A stretch of 60,000 bases of DNA from Tubiluchus corallicola. Its lineage: Eukaryota; Priapulida; Priapulimorpha; Priapulimorphida; Tubiluchidae. The DNA is taken from assembly GCA_030141605.1 (NCBI GenBank), contig JAQGDQ010000151.1, forward strand, positions 126,001 through 186,000, in the 5' to 3' direction. Shown piece by piece: positions 59,194 through 60,000 of the stretch. Under the pieces are notes generated by a model, which did not search any database, was not told the DNA's origin, and saw only the letters and a program-made list of their open reading frames with translations. Position 1 is the first letter of the stretch. Each line of letters begins with the position of its first letter. A program made the translations under genes and the position numbers.

Positions 59194-60000
59194 GTAAAAT
59201 TTTCCACGCTAATCTACTATTATATTAATATTCTTGGTATGGGCTTAATATATTTATTTATATATATATAAGATTCGAGGCTACAGCTTCGACGAGGGCA
59301 CCATTTGCGGCGATCTATACATCAAACGAAAGGTCTCGATCTAGTGTCGTGCCATTGATGGTTTATTTTTCGAATTGGGTCCACCGCGAGGAAGGGGAGG
59401 CGAAAAACCTCCAAAAATGGCCCTTTTTCGGCCGTTTTTTGCAAAAGTTATACGGCTGAGATGTAGAGAACGGGAACAGACCGAGGGGGTACTGGGTACG
59501 GATAGATAGCCCGTTCAGCGGTGGGTGTAGTAGGCATATTTAGAATTCCCGAGAGGGCCAGGGCGCCCTGCAACGGGCGTTTTCCCGGACCCAACTCGCG
59601 ATTTTTTCGAAATTTTGACCAAACAGCATGCGAGAAAAACGTTCTAGCGGCGCCCGGTGGGACTCTCGGAAGGAGATATATGGCTCTTTAGAAAGAGGAA
59701 GGACAGGGCTACACGATGGTGTGGGTTACATTTTAGGGCAAGTCCACCGAGAGGAGTATTGGCAAGTTAATTAGATGTTCTATTTTCGGCGATTTTCGCT
59801 TAGAAAACTGTGGTGACGCATTCCATTGTGCTGACGTCATCCATTGTACTCTGCTGTAATCTTATAACTTTAATTCAGCAAAAAGCTGCCTGCTACGGGT
59901 TTGCGTTAGATAAACAGGCATACAGTAGACAGGATGTTACGGGCTTTGTGTTATAAATGAGGACTGTGTAGGATGTTCGCGTGTTATTGATTATACATGG
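59194..60000. other. intron 27 with a GC-rich non-genic block
   Basis: From about 59276 to 59760 the base composition jumps to roughly half G+C, against about a third elsewhere. No long ORF is present. It may be an insertion. Confidence 0.5.

Overview
The window is animal nuclear DNA. It is AT-rich, carries many intron-split coding segments with GT/AG borders, and holds several classes of eukaryotic transposon (BEL/Pao, CR1/Jockey-type LINEs, tRNA-derived SINEs, a possible Polinton/adintovirus remnant). The gene family and intron density suggest an invertebrate, possibly an early-branching animal such as a sponge or cnidarian. I cannot name the species.

One large gene on the + strand accounts for nearly all real coding sequence. 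I find 27 exons between 5572 and 59193, plus one possible cassette exon. Their reading phases agree at every junction. They encode about 1,626 residues of a polycystin-1 family (PKD1/REJ) receptor-channel protein. Both ends are missing: the 5' start lies left of the window, and the later membrane segments and channel region lie to the right. Domain order is REJ C-terminal end (exons 1-3), a helical and GAIN-like region (exons 4-12), a single large exon with 32 cysteines (exon 13), an extra PLAT/LH2 domain before the GPS (exons 14-16), GPS proteolysis motif and first membrane helix (exons 17-18), the usual cytoplasmic PLAT domain (exons 19-21), then the conserved polycystin membrane segments (exons 22-27). 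The Cys-rich block and the ectodomain PLAT, both placed directly before the GPS, are the most unusual features of the window.

The introns are packed with mobile DNA. Left of exon 1 (1-5571) there are two inverted copies of a 540-610 bp block. One of them holds a plausible minus-strand terminal exon of a small unknown gene with a poly(A) signal. There are also a LINE tail and a 45-bp tandem repeat. Intron 1 (5665-13663) contains a deleted LINE, remnants of minus-strand coiled-coil ORFs, inverted repeats and a dispersed repeat with a second copy at 43.5 kb. Intron 2 (13778-25255) contains a LINE RT scrap, a packaging-ATPase-like remnant with other element-like ORFs, and a nearly full-length but decayed BEL/Pao retrotransposon (17199-24064, minus strand). 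The gag region of that element carries an intronless, frameshifted piece of glycogenin in the same orientation. Intron 9 contains a 2.56-kb CA-rich minisatellite whose unit has a paired E-box hairpin. The last 0.8 kb changes to a much GC-richer sequence.

These mobile pieces appear to be passengers. The polycystin reading frame stays open across all exons, so the gene itself looks functional.
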